Assembly: GCF_000426605.1 (NCBI RefSeq)
Contig: NZ_AUFR01000002.1
Coordinates: 85,927-149,926 of the forward strand
Length of the DNA stretch: 64,000 bases
Direction: 5' to 3'
From: Propionibacterium acidifaciens DSM 21887
GTDB taxonomy: Bacteria; Actinomycetota; Actinomycetes; Propionibacteriales; Propionibacteriaceae
Under the pieces are notes generated by a model, which was given only the letters and a program-made list of their open reading frames with translations, made no database searches and was not told where the DNA came from. Of the stretch, positions 8,280-18,318 are shown piece after piece. Every line of letters begins with the position of its first letter. Positions within the stretch are counted from its first letter, which is position 1. Position numbers and translations under genes: made by a program.

Positions 8280-8723
8280 GTGTCTACCTACAGCCCGAAG
8301 CCCGGCGAAGTGACCAGGGCCTGGCATGTCATCGATGCCGAGGACGTCGTGCTCGGCCGTCTCGCCGTGACCGCTGCCACCCTGCTGCGCGGCAAGCACA
8401 AGCCCACCTACGCCCCGCACATCGACACCGGTGACTTCGTCATCGTCGTCAACGCGGGCAGGATCGCCCTCACCGGCAAGAAGCGCACCGATTCCCTGCG
8501 CTACGACCACTCCGGCCGTCCCGGCGGCCTGCGCGTCACCTCGATCGGCGAGCTCCTCGAGAAGGATCCCCGTCGGGCCGTCGAACGCGCCGTCTGGGGC
8601 ATGATGCCGAAGAACAAGCTGAGCCGTCAGCAGATGAGGAAGCTGAAGGTGTACGCCGGCCCCGAGCATCCGCACGCGGCCCAGGCTCCCCAGCCCTACC
8701 AGATCACCCAGATTGCGCAGTGA
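8280..8723 (+). CDS. rplM: 50S ribosomal protein L13 (uL13)
   Basis: A 147-residue protein starting at GTG 8280 with the typical actinobacterial N-terminus ([28 protein letters not shown]) and the conserved core [22 protein letters not shown] and MLPKNKL-like [12 protein letters not shown]. It binds 23S rRNA early in 50S assembly. The stop codon is followed closely by rpsI, the usual L13-S9 operon. A GGAAGATGG stretch upstream can act as ribosome binding site. Confidence 0.97.
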   Translation: MSTYSPKPGEVTRAWHVIDAEDVVLGRLAVTAATLLRGKHKPTYAPHIDTGDFVIVVNAGRIALTGKKRTDSLRYDHSGRPGGLRVTSIGELLEKDPRRAVERAVWGMMPKNKLSRQQMRKLKVYAGPEHPHAAQAPQPYQITQIAQ

Positions 8724-8737
8724 GCGAGGAATTGACT

Positions 8738-9259
8738 GTGTCCGAGACCGCCAACGAGGACGTCGAGACCGGCACGACGCCGTTCACCGACGAGAACGAC
8801 CGCGAGATCGCCTACCGCTCCGACTCCACCGGTGCCGCCGGTGCCGGCGCCGCTGAGCGCCCGGCCGTCATCGCGCCCGGCGCCGGCACGGGCCGTCGCA
8901 AGGAGGCCGTGGCGCGCGTGCGCCTCGTCCCCGGCACCGGCTCCTACCGCGTCAACGGCCGCACCCTCGAGGAGTACTTCCCCAACAAGGTGCACCAGCA
9001 GCTCATCAACGAGCCCTTCGTCACCGCCGGCGCCACCGGCGCCTACGACGTCATCGCCCGCATCGACGGCGGCGGCACGACCGGACAGGCCGGCGCCCTG
9101 CGCCTCGGCATCGCCCGCGCCCTCAACGCCATCGACGCGGAGGTGAACCGCCCGGTCCTCAAGAAGGCCGGCCTGCTCACCCGTGACGCCCGCGTCAAGG
9201 AGCGCAAGAAGGCCGGCCTCAAGAAGGCCCGCAAGGCCCCGCAGTACTCCAAGCGCTGA
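8738..9259 (+). CDS. rpsI: 30S ribosomal protein S9 (uS9)
   Basis: A 173-residue protein. The C-terminal about 130 residues are canonical uS9: [32 protein letters not shown], and the final basic tail ending in APQYSKR that reaches the P-site tRNA. The N-terminal about 45 residues are an acidic, low-complexity extension common in actinobacterial S9. GTG 8738 is preferred because GAGGA lies 7 bases upstream. An in-frame GTG at 8720 overlapping the rplM stop would add six residues. Confidence 0.96.
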   Translation: MSETANEDVETGTTPFTDENDREIAYRSDSTGAAGAGAAERPAVIAPGAGTGRRKEAVARVRLVPGTGSYRVNGRTLEEYFPNKVHQQLINEPFVTAGATGAYDVIARIDGGGTTGQAGALRLGIARALNAIDAEVNRPVLKKAGLLTRDARVKERKKAGLKKARKAPQYSKR

Positions 9260-9648
9260 TTCGTCGCGCCCGTCGCACGGCCCGGTCCCGCCTCCCGTCC
9301 CCGCTCCGCGCTCTGCTCCCGCCCCGGTCGCCTCCGAGGCGAGGCGGAGGGGGACGGACGGGTCCGGGCCGTCGTCGTCCCCGCGGAGCACGAAGGAGGG
9401 CGCCCACGGGCCCGGCCGGCGTGCGGGCCGCTGCCGTCGCCCGTTCCGCGGGCGTGGCGCCCCGTCCTCCCCGAGGGGGGAGAGTCGCACCCTCACCGAG
9501 GAGATGTGCGGCCACGTCATGCGCCCTCCCCCGGGCGGGGGAGTCGGGTGCCCGGCCACGTGCTCCCGCCGCCCCCGTCCTCGGGCGATGCGCGGCCGGC
9601 GGTCGCCCCCGGGCGATGGACGGGATCGGGTGCACCGCGGGTGATGAG
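9260..9648. other. intergenic stretch after rpsI with GC hairpins
   Basis: No gene recognised in about 390 bp. Two strong hairpins are visible: CTCCCC/GGGGAG at 9467-9482 and CTCCCCCG/CGGGGGAG at 9526-9543. They may end rplM-rpsI transcription, but they lie more than 200 bp past rpsI and lack T tracts. Confidence 0.45.
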
Positions 9649-9654
9649 TAGAGT
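9649..9654 (+). promoter_or_regulatory. leaderless -10 element of glmM
   Basis: TAGAGT, 7 bases before the glmM ATG, with no Shine-Dalgarno sequence. Transcription would start at or next to the A of ATG. Confidence 0.6.
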
Positions 9655-9661
9655 TCCACCC

Positions 9662-11017
9662 ATGGCTCGATTGTTCGGAACCGACGGCGTCCGCGGCGTC
9701 GCCAACGGTGACCTCACAGCAGAACTCGCCCTCGGCCTGTCCGTCGCCGCAGCGCATGTGCTCGGCGAGGTCGGCGCCTTCGACGGCCGGCGGCCGGTGG
9801 CGATCGTCGGACGCGACACCCGCATCTCGGGGGAGTTCCTCCAGGCCGCTGTCATGGCGGGCCTCGCCAGCGCCGGCGTGGACGTCGTCGACGTCGGCGT
9901 CATCCCGACCCCCGGCCTGGCCCACCTGGTCGCCGCTCAGGAGGTCGACCTGGGCGTCATGCTCTCGGCGAGCCACAACCCGATGCCCGACAACGGCATC
10001 AAGTTCTTCGCCCGCGGCGGCGTCAAGCTCGACGACGCCATCGAGGACGCCATCCAGGAGCGCATGGGCGAGAACTGGCGGCGCCCCACCGGCGCCGACG
10101 TCGGCCACGTCTGCCCCGACGACCGGCTCCTGGGCTCCTACATCGACCATCTCGTCGACTCTCTCGGCGGGACGAGCCTGGCGGGCCTGCGCATCGTCCT
10201 CGACTGCGCCAACGGCGCCTCCTCGGTCACCGCCGTACCGGCCTTCGAGGCGGCCGGCGCCGAGGTCATCGGCATCCACCGCAGCCCCGACGGCCTCAAC
10301 ATCAACGAGGGCTGCGGCTCGACGCACATCGAGAGCCTGCAGGCCGAGGTCGTCGCCCGCCGCGCGGACCTGGGCTTCGCCTTCGACGGCGACGCCGACC
10401 GCTGCCAGGGCGTCGACGCCCTGGGCCGCTGGATCGACGGCGACCAGATCATGGCCATCCTCGCGCTGGGGCTGCAGGCCCAGGGCAAGCTCGTCGAGAA
10501 CACCCTCGTGGCGACGATCATGAGCAACCTCGGTCTCATCGTCGCGATGCGCGAGCACGGCATCCACGTCGACCAGACGAAGGTCGGGGACCGCTACGTG
10601 CTCGAGGACATGGCGGCCAACGGCTTCACCCTCGGCGGCGAGCAGTCCGGCCACGTCATCATGAGCGAGTTCGCCACCACCGGCGATGGCGTGCTGACCG
10701 GCCTCCACGTGGCCGCCGAGGTCGCCAGGAGCGGCACCGGCCTCGCCGAGCTGGCCTCCGTCATGACGCGCCTGCCGCAGTCCCTCGTCAACGTGCCCAA
10801 CGTCGACAAGCTGCGCGCCGGCATCGATCCGGTCATCACGAGCCGGGTCACCGCGGCCGGCCGGGAGCTCGGCGATTCCGGGCGCGTCGTCCTGCGGCCC
10901 AGCGGCACCGAGCCGCTCGTGCGCGTCATGGTCGAGGCCGCCACCCAGGAGCAGGCCGACGAGATCGCCCACCGGCTCGCCGGCGTCGTGGCCGAACGGG
11001 TCGGCCTGCGGGGCTGA
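9662..11017 (+). CDS. glmM: phosphoglucosamine mutase GlmM
   Basis: A 451-residue enzyme interconverting glucosamine-6-P and glucosamine-1-P for UDP-GlcNAc and wall synthesis. The N-terminus MARLFGTDGVRG is diagnostic. The phosphoserine loop is SASHNPMPDNGIKFF near 100, the metal-binding DGDADRC loop is at about 241-247, and the sugar-binding GEQSGH motif is at about 325. The C-terminal phosphate-binding loop RPSGTEPLVRVMVE is also present. The ATG at 9662 is fixed by the conserved N-terminus and the leaderless -10 element. It faces coaA, ending 11 bp before that gene's stop, and glmS, the preceding pathway step, lies just beyond. Confidence 0.97.
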   Translation: MARLFGTDGVRGVANGDLTAELALGLSVAAAHVLGEVGAFDGRRPVAIVGRDTRISGEFLQAAVMAGLASAGVDVVDVGVIPTPGLAHLVAAQEVDLGVMLSASHNPMPDNGIKFFARGGVKLDDAIEDAIQERMGENWRRPTGADVGHVCPDDRLLGSYIDHLVDSLGGTSLAGLRIVLDCANGASSVTAVPAFEAAGAEVIGIHRSPDGLNINEGCGSTHIESLQAEVVARRADLGFAFDGDADRCQGVDALGRWIDGDQIMAILALGLQAQGKLVENTLVATIMSNLGLIVAMREHGIHVDQTKVGDRYVLEDMAANGFTLGGEQSGHVIMSEFATTGDGVLTGLHVAAEVARSGTGLAELASVMTRLPQSLVNVPNVDKLRAGIDPVITSRVTAAGRELGDSGRVVLRPSGTEPLVRVMVEAATQEQADEIAHRLAGVVAERVGLRG

Positions 11018-11028
11018 CGGGCCGACCC

Positions 11029-12063
11029 TCAGATCTTGCGGATGCGCACAGTCGCGACGCGGTGGTCCGGGCCCTTGCGCAGGATCACCGTGGCGCGCGG
11101 GCGCGTCGGGGCGATGTTGTCGCGCAGGTTCGGGCCGTTGGTCCGGGCCCACACCCGGCGGGCGAGGGCGAGGAAGTCCTCGTCGCTCAGGTTCCGCCAG
11201 GCCCGGAAGAAGTTGTCGTCGTCCTCGGCGGCGGCGTGCAGATAGGCGAGCTGGCGCTCCATGTACCAGCGCTCGATGTCGTGCTCGTCGGCGTCGACGT
11301 AGACCGAGAAGTCGATGAAGTCGCTGATCGCGACCGAGGCCCGCTCGCTGCGCCCGGCGCTGGCCGGCTGGAGGACGTTGAGGCCCTCGAGGATGAGGAT
11401 GTCGGGGCGGTGGATCTGCTCGCGCTCGCCCGGCACGATGTCGTAGAGGGTGTGGGAGTAGACCGGCGTCGAGACGTCGGGACGGCCCGACTTCACGTCC
11501 ATGACGAAGCGCAGCAGCGCCCTCAGGTCGTAGCTCTCGGGGAAGCCCTTGCGCTGGAGCAGGCCGCGGGCCTCCAACTCGGCGTTCGGCAGGAGGAAGC
11601 CGTCGGTGGTCACGAGCACCACGCGGGGACGGTTCTCGCCGCGGGCCAGCAGCTCGCGCAGCAGCCGGGCCGTCGTCGACTTGCCGACGGCCACCGAGCC
11701 GGCGACGCCGACGATGAGCGGGGTGCGCGGCGTCGTGTCCGGGCTCAGGCCGAGGAAGCGGTTCTGGGCCCCCCACAGGCGCCTGCGGTTCGTGCGGTGC
11801 AGCTCGATGAGCCGGCTCAGCGGCAGGTAGACCTGCTCGACGTCGGACTCGTCGGTCGGGTCGTCGAGCCCCCGCAGGTGCTCAACGGTCGCCCGGTCGA
11901 GGCCGGGGGAGCCGCCGTCGGCCAGCCGTGCCCACTGCGCGCGGCCGACCTCGAACCAGGGGCCGTCGGCCGCCACGGCGTGACGGGCGACCACGTCGAG
12001 GGCCTCAATGGTGCGCGGCGGCCGGTCGTCCTCCGAGCCGGTGGGGTCTGATGAGCCTTGCAC
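11029..12063 (-). CDS. coaA: type I pantothenate kinase CoaA
   Basis: About 344 residues; phosphorylates pantothenate, the first and regulated step of CoA synthesis. The P-loop GVAGSVAVGKSTTARLL is in the middle of the protein. Other family blocks include VTTDGFLLPN, KGFPESYD, YSHTLYDIVPGE, ILEGLNVLQ and the terminal ILRKGPDHRV. The N-terminal homology begins at about PWFEVGRAQW. GTG 12063 gives a length close to the family; GTG 12084 would add seven residues, and neither has a clear binding site, so the start is uncertain. The gene is single, between convergent glmM and divergent glmS. Confidence 0.93.
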   Translation of the reverse strand: MQGSSDPTGSEDDRPPRTIEALDVVARHAVAADGPWFEVGRAQWARLADGGSPGLDRATVEHLRGLDDPTDESDVEQVYLPLSRLIELHRTNRRRLWGAQNRFLGLSPDTTPRTPLIVGVAGSVAVGKSTTARLLRELLARGENRPRVVLVTTDGFLLPNAELEARGLLQRKGFPESYDLRALLRFVMDVKSGRPDVSTPVYSHTLYDIVPGEREQIHRPDILILEGLNVLQPASAGRSERASVAISDFIDFSVYVDADEHDIERWYMERQLAYLHAAAEDDDNFFRAWRNLSDEDFLALARRVWARTNGPNLRDNIAPTRPRATVILRKGPDHRVATVRIRKI

Positions 12064-12197
12064 CCGTGCAGCCCACCACGTCACGGCGCCGATGTCCACT
12101 CGGCGCGACGGGCCGCGGCGATGAGAAGGTCGCCGCGCGGGTCCGCCGGGACGCCGAGCGGGTCGGGCCGTGCGCCCGCCCCGGCGCCGGGTGCCCC

Positions 12198-12203
12198 TAG
12201 AGT
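12198..12203 (+). promoter_or_regulatory. leaderless -10 element of glmS
   Basis: TAGAGT followed by 7 bases and the glmS ATG, the same arrangement and hexamer as at glmM. No glmS ribozyme was recognised in the 147-bp gap. Confidence 0.6.
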
Positions 12204-12210
12204 AGGGACC

Positions 12211-14055
12211 ATGTGCGGAATCATCGGTTACGTCGGCCCGCAGCAGGCCGTGAGCGTCATCATCGAGGGCCTGCGACGCCTCGAGTACCGCGGCTACGAC
12301 TCCGCCGGGGTGGCCGTCGGCGCCGACGGCCGGATCGAGTGGCGCAAGAAGGCCGGCAAGATCGCCAACCTCGACGAGGAGCTGGCCGCCAGGCCGCTGC
12401 CCGCGTCGACCATCGGCATCGGGCACACCCGCTGGGCCACCCACGGCGGCCCCACCGACGCGAACGCCCACCCGCACCTGTCGGCCGACGGGCGCGTCGC
12501 GCTCGTCCACAACGGCATCATCGAGAACTTCGCCTCCCTGCGCGCCGAGCTGGTCGGGGAGGGCGTCGCCTTCCGCTCCGAGACCGACACCGAGGTCGCC
12601 GCCGTCCTGCTCGGACGCGAGCTCGACTCCGCCGGAGACCTCGCGGGCGCCATGCGCCGGGTCTGCTCCCACCTGGAGGGCGCCTTCACGCTCGTCGCCA
12701 TCGACGCCCGGGACCCGACCCGCGTCGTCGCCGCCCGGCGCAACTCGCCGCTGGTCGTCGGCGTCGGCAGGGGCGAGAACTTCCTCGCCTCCGACGTGGC
12801 CGCCTTCATCGAGCACACGCGCGACGCCATCGAGCTGGGCCAGGACCAGGTCGTCGTCATCACCGCCGACACGATCGAGGTCACCGACTTCGAGGGCGGG
12901 CCCGTCGAGGTCAACCCCTACCACGTCGACTGGGACACCACCGCCGCCGAGAAGTCCGGTTACGACTGGTTCATGCGCAAGGAGATCTTCGAGCAGCCCC
13001 GGGCCGTCGCCGACACGCTCCTGGGGCGCTACTCCGACAACGGCGAACTCGTCCTCGACGAGATCCGCATCGGCCCCGAGGAGCTGCGCCGGGTCGACAA
13101 GATCATCATCATCGGCTGCGGCACCGCCTACTACGCCGGGATGGTCGCCAAGTACGTCATCGAGCACTGGACGCGCATCGGTTGCGAGGTCGAGCTGGCC
13201 AGCGAGTTCCGCTACCGCGACCCGATCGTCGACGCCAACACCCTGTGCGTGGCCATCAGCCAGTCCGGAGAGACCGCCGACACGCTGCAGGCCATCCGGC
13301 ACGCCCGCGAGCAGGGCTCGAAGGTCATCGCCATCTGCAACACGAACGGCTCGACCATCCCGCGCGAGTCCGACGCCGTCATCTACACGCATGCCGGCCC
13401 GGAGATCGGGGTGGCCTCGACGAAGGGCTTCCTCACCCAGCTCATCGCCTGCTATCTGCTCGGCCTCTTCCTCGCCCAGGTGCGCGGCGTCAAGTTCGGC
13501 GACGAGATCGGCGCCGTCATGGACGAGCTCGCCGGCATGCCGCCGCGCATCCAGCGGCTGCTCGACGGCGCCGACGAGGTCTACGGGCTCGCCCACGAGC
13601 TCATCGACCAGGGCGACTACGTCTTCCTCGGTCGCCACGTCGGCTACCCGGCCGCCATGGAGGGCGCGCTCAAACTCAAGGAGATCGCCTATCTGCACGC
13701 CGAGGGCTTCGCCGCCGGCGAGCTCAAGCACGGCCCGATCGCCATCATCAACCCCGGCATGCCGGTCTTCGTCATCGTCCCGCCGGCGGGACGCGACCAG
13801 CTGCACGACAAGGTCGTGAGCAACATCCAGGAGGTGCGCGCCCGCGGGGCCCGCACCATCGTCCTGGCCGAGGAGGACGACGGCGAGGTCGACGCCTACG
13901 CCGAGCGGGTCATCCGCCTGCCGAGGGTGAGCACCCTGCTCCAGCCGGTCCTGGCCGTCGTGCCGCTCCAGCTGTTCGCCTGCGAGCTGGCCACGGCGCT
14001 CGGCAACGACGTCGACCAGCCGCGCAACCTGGCCAAGTCGGTCACCGTCGAGTAG
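12211..14055 (+). CDS. glmS: glutamine--fructose-6-phosphate aminotransferase (isomerizing) GlmS
   Basis: A 614-residue enzyme making glucosamine-6-P from fructose-6-P and glutamine. The start is fixed by MCGIIGYVG, where Cys2 becomes the N-terminal nucleophile of the class II glutaminase domain (about 1-230; [17 protein letters not shown]). Two SIS isomerase domains follow (about 280-610; [28 protein letters not shown]) and the C-terminus ends [13 protein letters not shown]. It is followed after 10 bp by acpS and then nnr, so the three are probably cotranscribed. Confidence 0.98.
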   Translation: MCGIIGYVGPQQAVSVIIEGLRRLEYRGYDSAGVAVGADGRIEWRKKAGKIANLDEELAARPLPASTIGIGHTRWATHGGPTDANAHPHLSADGRVALVHNGIIENFASLRAELVGEGVAFRSETDTEVAAVLLGRELDSAGDLAGAMRRVCSHLEGAFTLVAIDARDPTRVVAARRNSPLVVGVGRGENFLASDVAAFIEHTRDAIELGQDQVVVITADTIEVTDFEGGPVEVNPYHVDWDTTAAEKSGYDWFMRKEIFEQPRAVADTLLGRYSDNGELVLDEIRIGPEELRRVDKIIIIGCGTAYYAGMVAKYVIEHWTRIGCEVELASEFRYRDPIVDANTLCVAISQSGETADTLQAIRHAREQGSKVIAICNTNGSTIPRESDAVIYTHAGPEIGVASTKGFLTQLIACYLLGLFLAQVRGVKFGDEIGAVMDELAGMPPRIQRLLDGADEVYGLAHELIDQGDYVFLGRHVGYPAAMEGALKLKEIAYLHAEGFAAGELKHGPIAIINPGMPVFVIVPPAGRDQLHDKVVSNIQEVRARGARTIVLAEEDDGEVDAYAERVIRLPRVSTLLQPVLAVVPLQLFACELATALGNDVDQPRNLAKSVTVE

Positions 14056-14065
14056 GGGAGTGGAC

Positions 14066-14434
14066 ATGATCATCGGCGTGGGCATCGACGTCTGCTCGGT
14101 CGAGCGCTTCAGCGCCATGGTGGAGCGCCGGCCCGGCGTCCTCGACCGGCTGTTCAGCCCGGACGAGCGCCTCGCCCACGGGCTGCCGCGCGCCCCCGAG
14201 TCGCTCGCCGCCCGCTTCGCCGCCAAGGAGGCCCTCGCCAAGGCGCTCGGCGCCCCCGGGAACCTGTCGTGGCGCGACACGGAGATCGTCGTCGGCCCCG
14301 ACCGTCGGCCCTCGCTCGTGGTGCGCGGCACGGTGCTGGCCCGCGCCGAGGAGCTGGGGGCCACCTGCTTCCACCTGTCGCTGAGCCACGACGGGCCGGT
14401 CTCCTGCGCCGTCGTCGTCGCGGAGGCGCGCTGA
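14066..14434 (+). CDS. acpS: holo-[acyl-carrier-protein] synthase AcpS
   Basis: A 122-residue enzyme transferring 4'-phosphopantetheine from CoA to acyl carrier protein. The metal-binding Asp is in [14 protein letters not shown] at the N-terminus and the second motif is [14 protein letters not shown] at about 51-64. LSLSHD near the C-terminus is also conserved. ATG 14066 is chosen because GGGGAG lies 5 bases upstream; GTG 14060 in frame is less well placed. Short gaps (10 bp after glmS, 1 bp before nnr) suggest an operon. Confidence 0.94.
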   Translation: MIIGVGIDVCSVERFSAMVERRPGVLDRLFSPDERLAHGLPRAPESLAARFAAKEALAKALGAPGNLSWRDTEIVVGPDRRPSLVVRGTVLARAEELGATCFHLSLSHDGPVSCAVVVAEAR

Positions 14435-14435
14435 G

Positions 14436-15890
14436 ATGCGCCCCGTCGCCACGGCGGAGACGATCAGGGCCGCAGAGCGGGCCTGGTTCGACGCGCACCC
14501 CGGCGAGGGGCTCATGGAGACCGCCGCCGCGCGCGTGAGCGCCACCGCCTGCGAGATGCTCGCCTCCGCCCCGGCGTCCCGCACCCGCGTGCTCGTCGTC
14601 GTCGGTCCCGGCAACAACGGCGGGGACGGCCTCTACGCGGCCCGCGACCTCGCCGCCGCCGGGATCGAGGTGGCGCTGTGGCCGACCTCCGCGCGCCGGC
14701 ACGAGTCCGGCTGGGCCGCCGCCATCGCCTCCGGCGCCCGCGAGGTCGACGCGGCGGCCGCCATGGCCGGGCTGGCCGACACCGATCTGGTCATCGACGC
14801 CGTGCTCGGCATCGGGGGCCGCCCCGGGCTGCGCGAACCGGTCGCCGAGCTCGCCCGCGCCTGCGCCGACCTGGCCGTGCCGGTCCTGTCCGTCGACGTG
14901 CCCTCGGGCCTGGACTCCGACGGCGCCGGAGCCGAGCACCCGGCCTGCTTCACGGCCGCCCGCACCGTCACCTTCGGGGCCCTCAAGCCCTGCCACGTCG
15001 TCCAGCCGGCCGCCTCCCGCTGCGGACGCGTCGAGGTGGCCGACATCGGCATCGACGTCACCGGTACCGGGCTCCTGGCCGCCGACCCCTGGGACGTCGC
15101 GGCCCGCTGGCCGGTGCCCGGGCCCGAGTCCGACAAGTACGCCCGTGGCGTCGTCGGCATCGACGCCGGCTCGGCCCGCTTCCCGGGCGCCGCCGTGCTC
15201 ACCGCCTGCGGGGCCCTGCACGCCGGGGCCGGGTTCATCCGCTGCTGCGCGCCCGAGCCGGTGCCCGCCATGGTCGTCGCGGCGATGCCCTCGGTCACCC
15301 TCGGGCCTGGCCGCGTCCAGGCCTGGCTCGTCGGCCCCGGCTGGGGCGATCCCGGACGGAATCGGCGGCGCCTGGCCGAGCGGCTGGCCGACGGGGTGCC
15401 GCTCGTCGTCGACGCGGACGCCCTGGCCGAGTTGCCCGTCGCGCTGCCCGCCGGCTCGCTCGCGACCCCGCACGCAGGCGAGCTCGCCCGCATGCTGGGC
15501 GTCGAGCGCTCCAGCGTCCTCGCCGATCCCGTCGGCGCCGCCAGCGAGGGCGCCGACCGTTTCGGCACGACGGTGCTGCTCAAGGGCGCCGCCCAGTACG
15601 TCGCCGAGCCCGGCGGCCGCGTCACCGTCGCCCTGCCCGGCCCCGCCTGGACGGCGCAGGCCGGTTCGGGCGACGTCCTCGCCGGCATCTGCGCGACGCT
15701 GCTGGCGGCGGGCCTGGGACCCCGCTGGGCGGGCGTGCTCGGGGCCAGCGCCCAGGCGCTCGCCGCGGAGGCGATGCCCGGCCCGTACCCGCCCGACGCG
15801 CTCGCCCGCACGCTGCCCGCCCTCATCGCACGGCTCGCGGAGCGGGCTGGCGCCGCCTCCGGACGCCGGGACCGGCCCGCGCCGGCTTGA
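14436..15890 (+). CDS. nnr: bifunctional NAD(P)H-hydrate repair enzyme Nnr
   Basis: A 484-residue fusion. The N-terminal YjeF-N epimerase (about 1-205; VVVGPGNNGGDGLYAAR, DAVLGIGGRPGLREP, SVDVPSGLDSDGA) interconverts R and S NAD(P)HX. The C-terminal ribokinase-like ADP-dependent dehydratase (about 215-475; TPHAGELARMLG, LLKGAAQYVAEPGG, GSGDVLAGICATLLAAG) regenerates NAD(P)H. Both active-site regions appear intact. The start follows the acpS stop by one base. Actinobacteria often carry it beside acpS and glmS. After it comes a 310-bp gap. Confidence 0.95.
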   Translation: MRPVATAETIRAAERAWFDAHPGEGLMETAAARVSATACEMLASAPASRTRVLVVVGPGNNGGDGLYAARDLAAAGIEVALWPTSARRHESGWAAAIASGAREVDAAAAMAGLADTDLVIDAVLGIGGRPGLREPVAELARACADLAVPVLSVDVPSGLDSDGAGAEHPACFTAARTVTFGALKPCHVVQPAASRCGRVEVADIGIDVTGTGLLAADPWDVAARWPVPGPESDKYARGVVGIDAGSARFPGAAVLTACGALHAGAGFIRCCAPEPVPAMVVAAMPSVTLGPGRVQAWLVGPGWGDPGRNRRRLAERLADGVPLVVDADALAELPVALPAGSLATPHAGELARMLGVERSSVLADPVGAASEGADRFGTTVLLKGAAQYVAEPGGRVTVALPGPAWTAQAGSGDVLAGICATLLAAGLGPRWAGVLGASAQALAAEAMPGPYPPDALARTLPALIARLAERAGAASGRRDRPAPA

Positions 15891-16106
15891 CGGGGCGGAT
15901 GGTGGAGCGTCCCGGCCCGCCGGGGTCGTGCCGATGGTGTCGGGACGAGGGCGCTCGTGAACCAAGAGCGCCCCGACTCACCGGGTCGTGCTCATCCGTA
16001 CCGCACGCCGGGTGCCCCGGAGGGCGCGTCCCGGCTCGACGGGGGCGGCCGGTCGCGGCCGGTCTCCGCCCTCGCCGACGGTCTCGGCCCGGCTTGGCCC
16101 GGCCGC

Positions 16107-16112
16107 TATGCT
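16107..16112 (+). promoter_or_regulatory. candidate -10 element of the DEAD-box helicase gene
   Basis: TATGCT in the 310-bp gap after nnr, 88 bases before the helicase ATG; the -35 region is GC-rich and not recognisable. Nothing else was identified between 15891 and 16200. Confidence 0.4.
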
Positions 16113-16200
16113 GGATCGCCGGTGCGCGATGTGCGCACGAGGGGCCCGACCGGGAATTTCGACGCAGGGCTTCCGCTCCCGTCGTCTCGAAGGTTCCTCC

Positions 16201-18114
16201 ATGTCCTCCTCCCATGATTCCGGCCGCCCTCGTCGTGGCCGCGGCTCCGACCGTGGCCGTTCCGCCCGCGAGCGCTCCTCCCGAGGCCGCGGCGGGCGCG
16301 ACGAGCGGGACGCCCGTCCGCGCGCCTGGGGCCGTGACGAGTGGGAGGCCGGCACCGGCCGTCCCGCGCACCGCAGGACGTGGCGGCCCGCCGGAGACGA
16401 CCGACGCCGGCCCGCCCGTCCGGCGCGCGGCGGGGACCGGTCCGAGGGCCGGGGCGACGACCGACGGCCAGCAGGCCGTGGTGCCGGCCGCCAGGCCCGG
16501 GGCCGGGACGAGCGCCGTGGCAGGGACCGTCATGGCGGGGATCGTCGTGAGGACCGCTGGAGCCGGGGCCGTCGTGAGGACCGGTGGGGTCGTGACCGCC
16601 GCGGTCGTGACGAGCGCCGCGGGTCGGCGGGGGACGTCGACCCCCAGTGGGCGCGCGCCCTCGACACCGACCCCGCCGTTCCCGAATCCGAGGCCGGTGC
16701 GTCCCCGGCCGCCGGGCCCGCGCCGGAGAACTCCGCGTCCCGCGCGGGCACCGGGCGCGTCGGGCGTCCGCGCGGCGAGCACCCGCACGGTTCCGTCGGC
16801 CTCGATCGGCCCGCGCACCGGCCCCGGCGCGGCCCGCGCTTCGCTGAACTCGGCGTGCCCGAGGCCATCGTCGCCGTCCTCGACGCACAGGGCATCACGA
16901 CGGCCTTCCCGATCCAGGCGGCCGCCATCCCCGACGCCATGAGCGGACGCGACCTGCTCGGCCGCGGCCGGACCGGCTCGGGCAAGACCCTCGCCTTCGG
17001 TCTGCCCGCCCTCACCCGCCTGGGCACGGGCGGCGCCGCGCCCGGGCATCCCCGCGTTGTCCTGCTGGCTCCGACCCGCGAACTGGCCATGCAGGTGCAC
17101 GACGTCCTGCGCCCGCTCGCCGGTGCCGTCGGCGTGCGCACCGTGCTCGTCGCCGGCGGCATGAGCTATACCCCGCAGCTGCGGGCCCTGCGCCACGGCG
17201 TCGACGTCGTCGTGGCCACGCCCGGACGGCTCGTCGATCTCGTGGAGCGGGGCGCCGCCCGTCTCGACCGGGTCGAGACCGTCGTCCTCGACGAGGCCGA
17301 CGAGATGGCCGACATGGGTTTCGTGCCCGAGGTCACCCGCATCCTCGACGAGGTGCCCGCCGGGGCCCAGCACCTGCTGTTCAGCGCGACGCTCGACGAG
17401 CAGGTCGACGGGCTCGTGCACCGCTACCTCCACGACCCGGTCGTCCACGGCGTCGACTCCGCGCGGGCCTCGGTCACGACGATGCGCCACGAGGTCTGGG
17501 GCGTCAGCGCCCGCGAGAGGAGGCAGGTCATCGCGCAGGCCGTCAACCGGCCGGGACGCACGATCGTCTTCGTCCGCACCCAGCGCGACGCCGACGAGAC
17601 CGCCGAGCGGCTCCGCGGGGCGGGCGTCATGGCCGGCGCCCTCCACGGCGGCCTGCCCCAGGGCATGCGCGCCCGCGTGCTCCACGCCTTCCGCGCCGGC
17701 AGGGTGCCGGTGCTCGTGGCCACCGATGTGGCCGCCCGCGGCATCGACGTCGATGACGTCTCGCTCGTTCTCCAGGCCGACCCGCCCCACGACGGCAAGG
17801 ACTACCTGCACCGCGCCGGGCGCACCGCCCGCGCCGGCACCGACGGCCTGGTCGCCTCCATCGTGCTGCCCCGCCAGCGCCGCCGGATGGAGCGCATCCT
17901 GCGCGAGGCCGGCGTCCACGAGCGCCCCCACGGCGTGCGCCCCGGCGAACGGCTCGCCGAGCTGACCGGCGGCGCCGAGCCCGACGGCGAACCGATCAGC
18001 GCCGAGCGGTACAAGGCCCTCATCGCCCCGCCGCGCCCGGCCCGCAGGCAGGGGGGCCGCAGGGGCGTGCGCCGCGGTGGGCGGCCGTACCGGCGCAGGG
18101 GCTCCAGACAGTGA
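16201..18114 (+). CDS. DEAD-box RNA helicase with Arg-rich N-terminal extension
   Basis: A 637-residue protein. Residues 1 to about 220 are low complexity, full of Arg, Asp, Gly and Ser with RGRD and RREDRW repeats, likely an RNA-binding disordered tail. The helicase core follows: Q motif AFPIQAAAIP, Walker A RTGSGKT at about 256-262, APTRELA, VVATPGRLVD, DEAD at about 363-366, LLFSATL, ARGIDVDDV and HRAGRTARAG at about 537. The C-terminus is another Arg-rich tail. ATG 16201 has GAAGG 7 bases upstream. The usual position of Arg-rich tails is C-terminal (for example in DeaD/CsdA), so a 220-residue N-terminal one is notable. Probable roles: ribosome assembly or mRNA turnover. Confidence 0.9.
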   Translation: MSSSHDSGRPRRGRGSDRGRSARERSSRGRGGRDERDARPRAWGRDEWEAGTGRPAHRRTWRPAGDDRRRPARPARGGDRSEGRGDDRRPAGRGAGRQARGRDERRGRDRHGGDRREDRWSRGRREDRWGRDRRGRDERRGSAGDVDPQWARALDTDPAVPESEAGASPAAGPAPENSASRAGTGRVGRPRGEHPHGSVGLDRPAHRPRRGPRFAELGVPEAIVAVLDAQGITTAFPIQAAAIPDAMSGRDLLGRGRTGSGKTLAFGLPALTRLGTGGAAPGHPRVVLLAPTRELAMQVHDVLRPLAGAVGVRTVLVAGGMSYTPQLRALRHGVDVVVATPGRLVDLVERGAARLDRVETVVLDEADEMADMGFVPEVTRILDEVPAGAQHLLFSATLDEQVDGLVHRYLHDPVVHGVDSARASVTTMRHEVWGVSARERRQVIAQAVNRPGRTIVFVRTQRDADETAERLRGAGVMAGALHGGLPQGMRARVLHAFRAGRVPVLVATDVAARGIDVDDVSLVLQADPPHDGKDYLHRAGRTARAGTDGLVASIVLPRQRRRMERILREAGVHERPHGVRPGERLAELTGGAEPDGEPISAERYKALIAPPRPARRQGGRRGVRRGGRPYRRRGSRQ

Positions 18115-18318
18115 ACCCGGCCACACGGCCGGACCACGGGCGTCGGCACGGCACCGGTCACCGATCCGGGTCGGCCAGCGGCCGAGCGCACCACGCGCCC
18201 CGACGAGACACGTCCGAGCCGGGAGGAGCCGACCCGTTCCGTGATGCGGACGTCGACACGCTGTGGGTCGGCGTTGCCATGGTCCTTGATCGTACGCGGT
18301 TTTGCTGTTCCATCCCTG

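Noticed and set aside
12064..12210. glmS ribozyme or riboswitch
   Set aside because: The gap before glmS is only 147 bp, contains a leaderless promoter at the ATG, and no ribozyme core was recognised.
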